Shown here: in pieces, positions 62,385-64,000 of the stretch
Layout: each line of letters begins with the position of its first letter
Numbering within the stretch: position 1 is the first letter of the stretch
Assembly (NCBI GenBank): GCA_940671915.1
Contig: CALNVZ010003434.1
Span: 4,009,217-4,073,216, forward strand
Direction of reading: 5' to 3'
Length of the DNA stretch: 64,000 nucleotides
Origin: Paracentrotus lividus
Taxonomy: Eukaryota; Echinodermata; Echinoidea; Camarodonta; Echinidae
Made by a program: the position numbers and the translations under genes
Notes under the pieces: model-generated
Databases searched by the model: none
What the model was told of the DNA's origin: nothing
What the model saw: only the letters and a program-made list of their open reading frames with translations

Positions 62385-64000
62385 ACATGTAGGTTATTAT
62401 GAATATCATTTCTCCTTTCATTGACAAAAAAAATCTCTACAGGTAGGGATGTTGGACCAAAAATTGAAATGTCTTGTATCTAAACCAAAATGATGTAGCT
62501 GAAAAGATGCATATTTATCAAAAACTAACAGGAAAAAAAATGGAACAAAAATATTAAACATGTTTGAGTTACGATTTTTTTGAATATTTTATTTTGGGGG
62601 ATATTCCTGAAGATTTCCCATTGACTTTATACTGTGTAGCCACGGCACCGCCTGGGTCTACAGTGAAAGTAATGTATTATTTGTTTTAATGTTAAATTAT
62701 ATATAATCAGTCATATCTCAAAGGATCTTCGATGCAAAGTGAAATAATTTGTATGTGTTTTCATACATACAAGCTAAAGATCATTGAAAACAATACAAAA
62801 CATTAAAAATACATATGATCAAAAGGCGTACCATGGTAACAAAACAAAGAAAATAATAAGAAAATTCAGAAAAATGTAATTCTCGCCAGTAAAACCTTAC
62901 TGTAAGATGGGAAACATCATAAAATGCTTATATTTAGCAATTTGAAAACAGAACATTTAAAATGAAGTGACGATAAATGGTTGCCATGGTGACAAACAAA
63001 GAAAATAATAAGAAAATTTGGAAAATGTGATTCTCGCAGTTAAAAAACAAAGAAAATAAGAAAATTTGGGAAAATGTAATTCTTGTCAGTTTTGCCCTTA
63101 CAGGAGAAAGGAAACAACAGAAAATGCATATAACCATCTGAGAATCCTGAAAAATGAAAAGAGACTTAGTTGCATTGGCAACCAAAATGGAACTGTGGCA
63201 TGACAAACAATTACCATAAAACCCCAAGCACTTTCCTAATGAAAATGTATTCACTTGTTTACCTTTCCAACAAGAAATTATCGTAAGATGTCTGAAATGC
63301 GAATTTTCTACGATCATATCGCAAATAACATTGTATATTATTTATTTGTTATAAATACACAATACTACGACATTGTACATCACGTGAGGTAATTTATTTT
63401 CATGTCATTTCCCTTGAAACATATTATTTCATGCATTTTTCATCGTGGCAATTCATTTTTCCAAATATAAGGGAGTGCGTACGCTGAAAGTAACAGCCCG
63501 TTTCCCCGGAAGTTACAATGGAAATTTCCACTCGCAAGCACGTGGAAGGTAGGCAAGACGATGACATCATGCTCTTCCGTCTTTTGTACTTGCCCCGTAA
63601 TTTTGGTTTCCACACAATCAACAAATCAACTTCTTTTTTTATGATAAAATAACGAGTTATGAATTGAATAATGAAATCCTTAATCATGAAAAACTTACTC
63701 TGAACATTTGTAGTAGACAAAAATAGACAGTTTGATTGCGGAAAGTAGTTTTTAGCTGTAAAAACTTCGGATTGTGCCCATGCATTTCGCAAGGGCGCAT
63801 GCCACGCTCGTACTCCGAGGTAGACCGTGTGCGGCAGACCTCGATGTTGATGTTCATGACATGGGTCCATCGTATATTTGCGATCGCCTCGATCTGATCC
63901 CCTCACGAATTCCACCGGATTTTTTACCAAACTATAGTTTAAATATCAATGATTGATATGATATAAGTTGCTTTTGCAAAAAAGTTGATTTTCATATGAA
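62385..64000. other. Right-edge non-coding region with a GC-richer terminus
   Basis: Contains a diverged triplication (62826-63140). From about 63480 to 63910 GC rises, and the minus strand is open for 168 codons (63424-63930), the longest minus-strand frame in the window. That frame looks like a run of unrelated segments with no domain, signal peptide or splice signals. It could overlap an exon or promoter whose body lies beyond the window. Confidence 0.3.
62826..63140 (+). repeat. Diverged tandem triplication
   Basis: Three units share ACAAAGAAAATAATAAGAAA or its shortened form, followed by AAAATGTAATTCTCGCCAGT-like text (near 62840, 62990 and 63045); two begin with CCATGGT-AC and are about 150 bp apart. 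Confidence 0.6.

Overview
This is a window of animal (metazoan) nuclear DNA, about 64 kb, AT-rich and almost entirely non-coding. It looks like marine deuterostome invertebrate DNA, most likely an echinoderm and possibly a sea urchin. That guess rests on three things: the dense dispersed TACATG/ACATGT palindromic motif, a tRNA-headed SINE ending in (ATT)n, and homopolymer C/G runs joined to A/T runs. No marker gene in the window proves the taxon. There are no bacterial-style operons, rRNA genes, CRISPR arrays or long ORFs. Reading frames longer than 100 codons are explained by tandem repeats or chance.

The only confidently recognised coding sequence is one internal exon on the minus strand, 45568-45981. 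It encodes 138 residues: a Ser/Thr/Asn-rich segment followed by two tetratricopeptide repeats closely resembling the N-terminal TPRs of TTC28 (TPRBK-like) proteins. It has a clean AG acceptor and GT donor and is in phase 0 at both ends. Everything else is best read as large introns of this gene and/or intergenic DNA. Upstream exons would lie above 46 kb or beyond the window, and downstream exons below 45.5 kb or beyond it. A possible acidic exon at 26975-27190 (minus) and a few GC-rich islands (3.3, 7.8, 33.1, 54.1, 63.8 kb) are weaker candidates for exons or promoters.

The rest is a dense collection of non-autonomous mobile elements and tandem repeats. Left to right: a 156-160 bp tandem repeat element with a terminal hairpin, split by a nested terminal-inverted-repeat (TIR) element (1.76-3.24 kb); a 267 bp MITE (6.2 kb); short tandem duplications (5.4, 9.1 kb); a 23-copy, 52-bp minisatellite (16.6-17.8 kb); a tRNA-derived SINE (20.7 kb); the first of two copies of a TIR element carrying 39-bp internal repeats (21.3-22.1 kb); MITEs with TA target duplications (25.1, 28.2, 36.3 kb); a hairpin element (26.7 kb); a roughly 1.46 kb foldback with ~590 bp arms (38.4-39.8 kb); a 3.3 kb composite element with internal duplications and a short N gap (46.6-49.9 kb); a near-perfect 165-nt hairpin (54.6 kb); the second 39-bp-repeat TIR element (60.35-61.24 kb); and a TIR element with a CpG-rich body and a small ORF (61.8-62.4 kb). 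A dispersed family of compact 50-70 nt hairpins, with arms like GAGAGCCAGAAGGGCATTAA, recurs at least nine times and was not assignable to any element type.

The N gap at 47709-47722 is flanked by identical 45-mers, which looks like an unmerged contig overlap. No novel gene system was found. The most interesting items are the compact hairpin family, the 54.6 kb hairpin and the paired 39-bp-repeat TIR elements.
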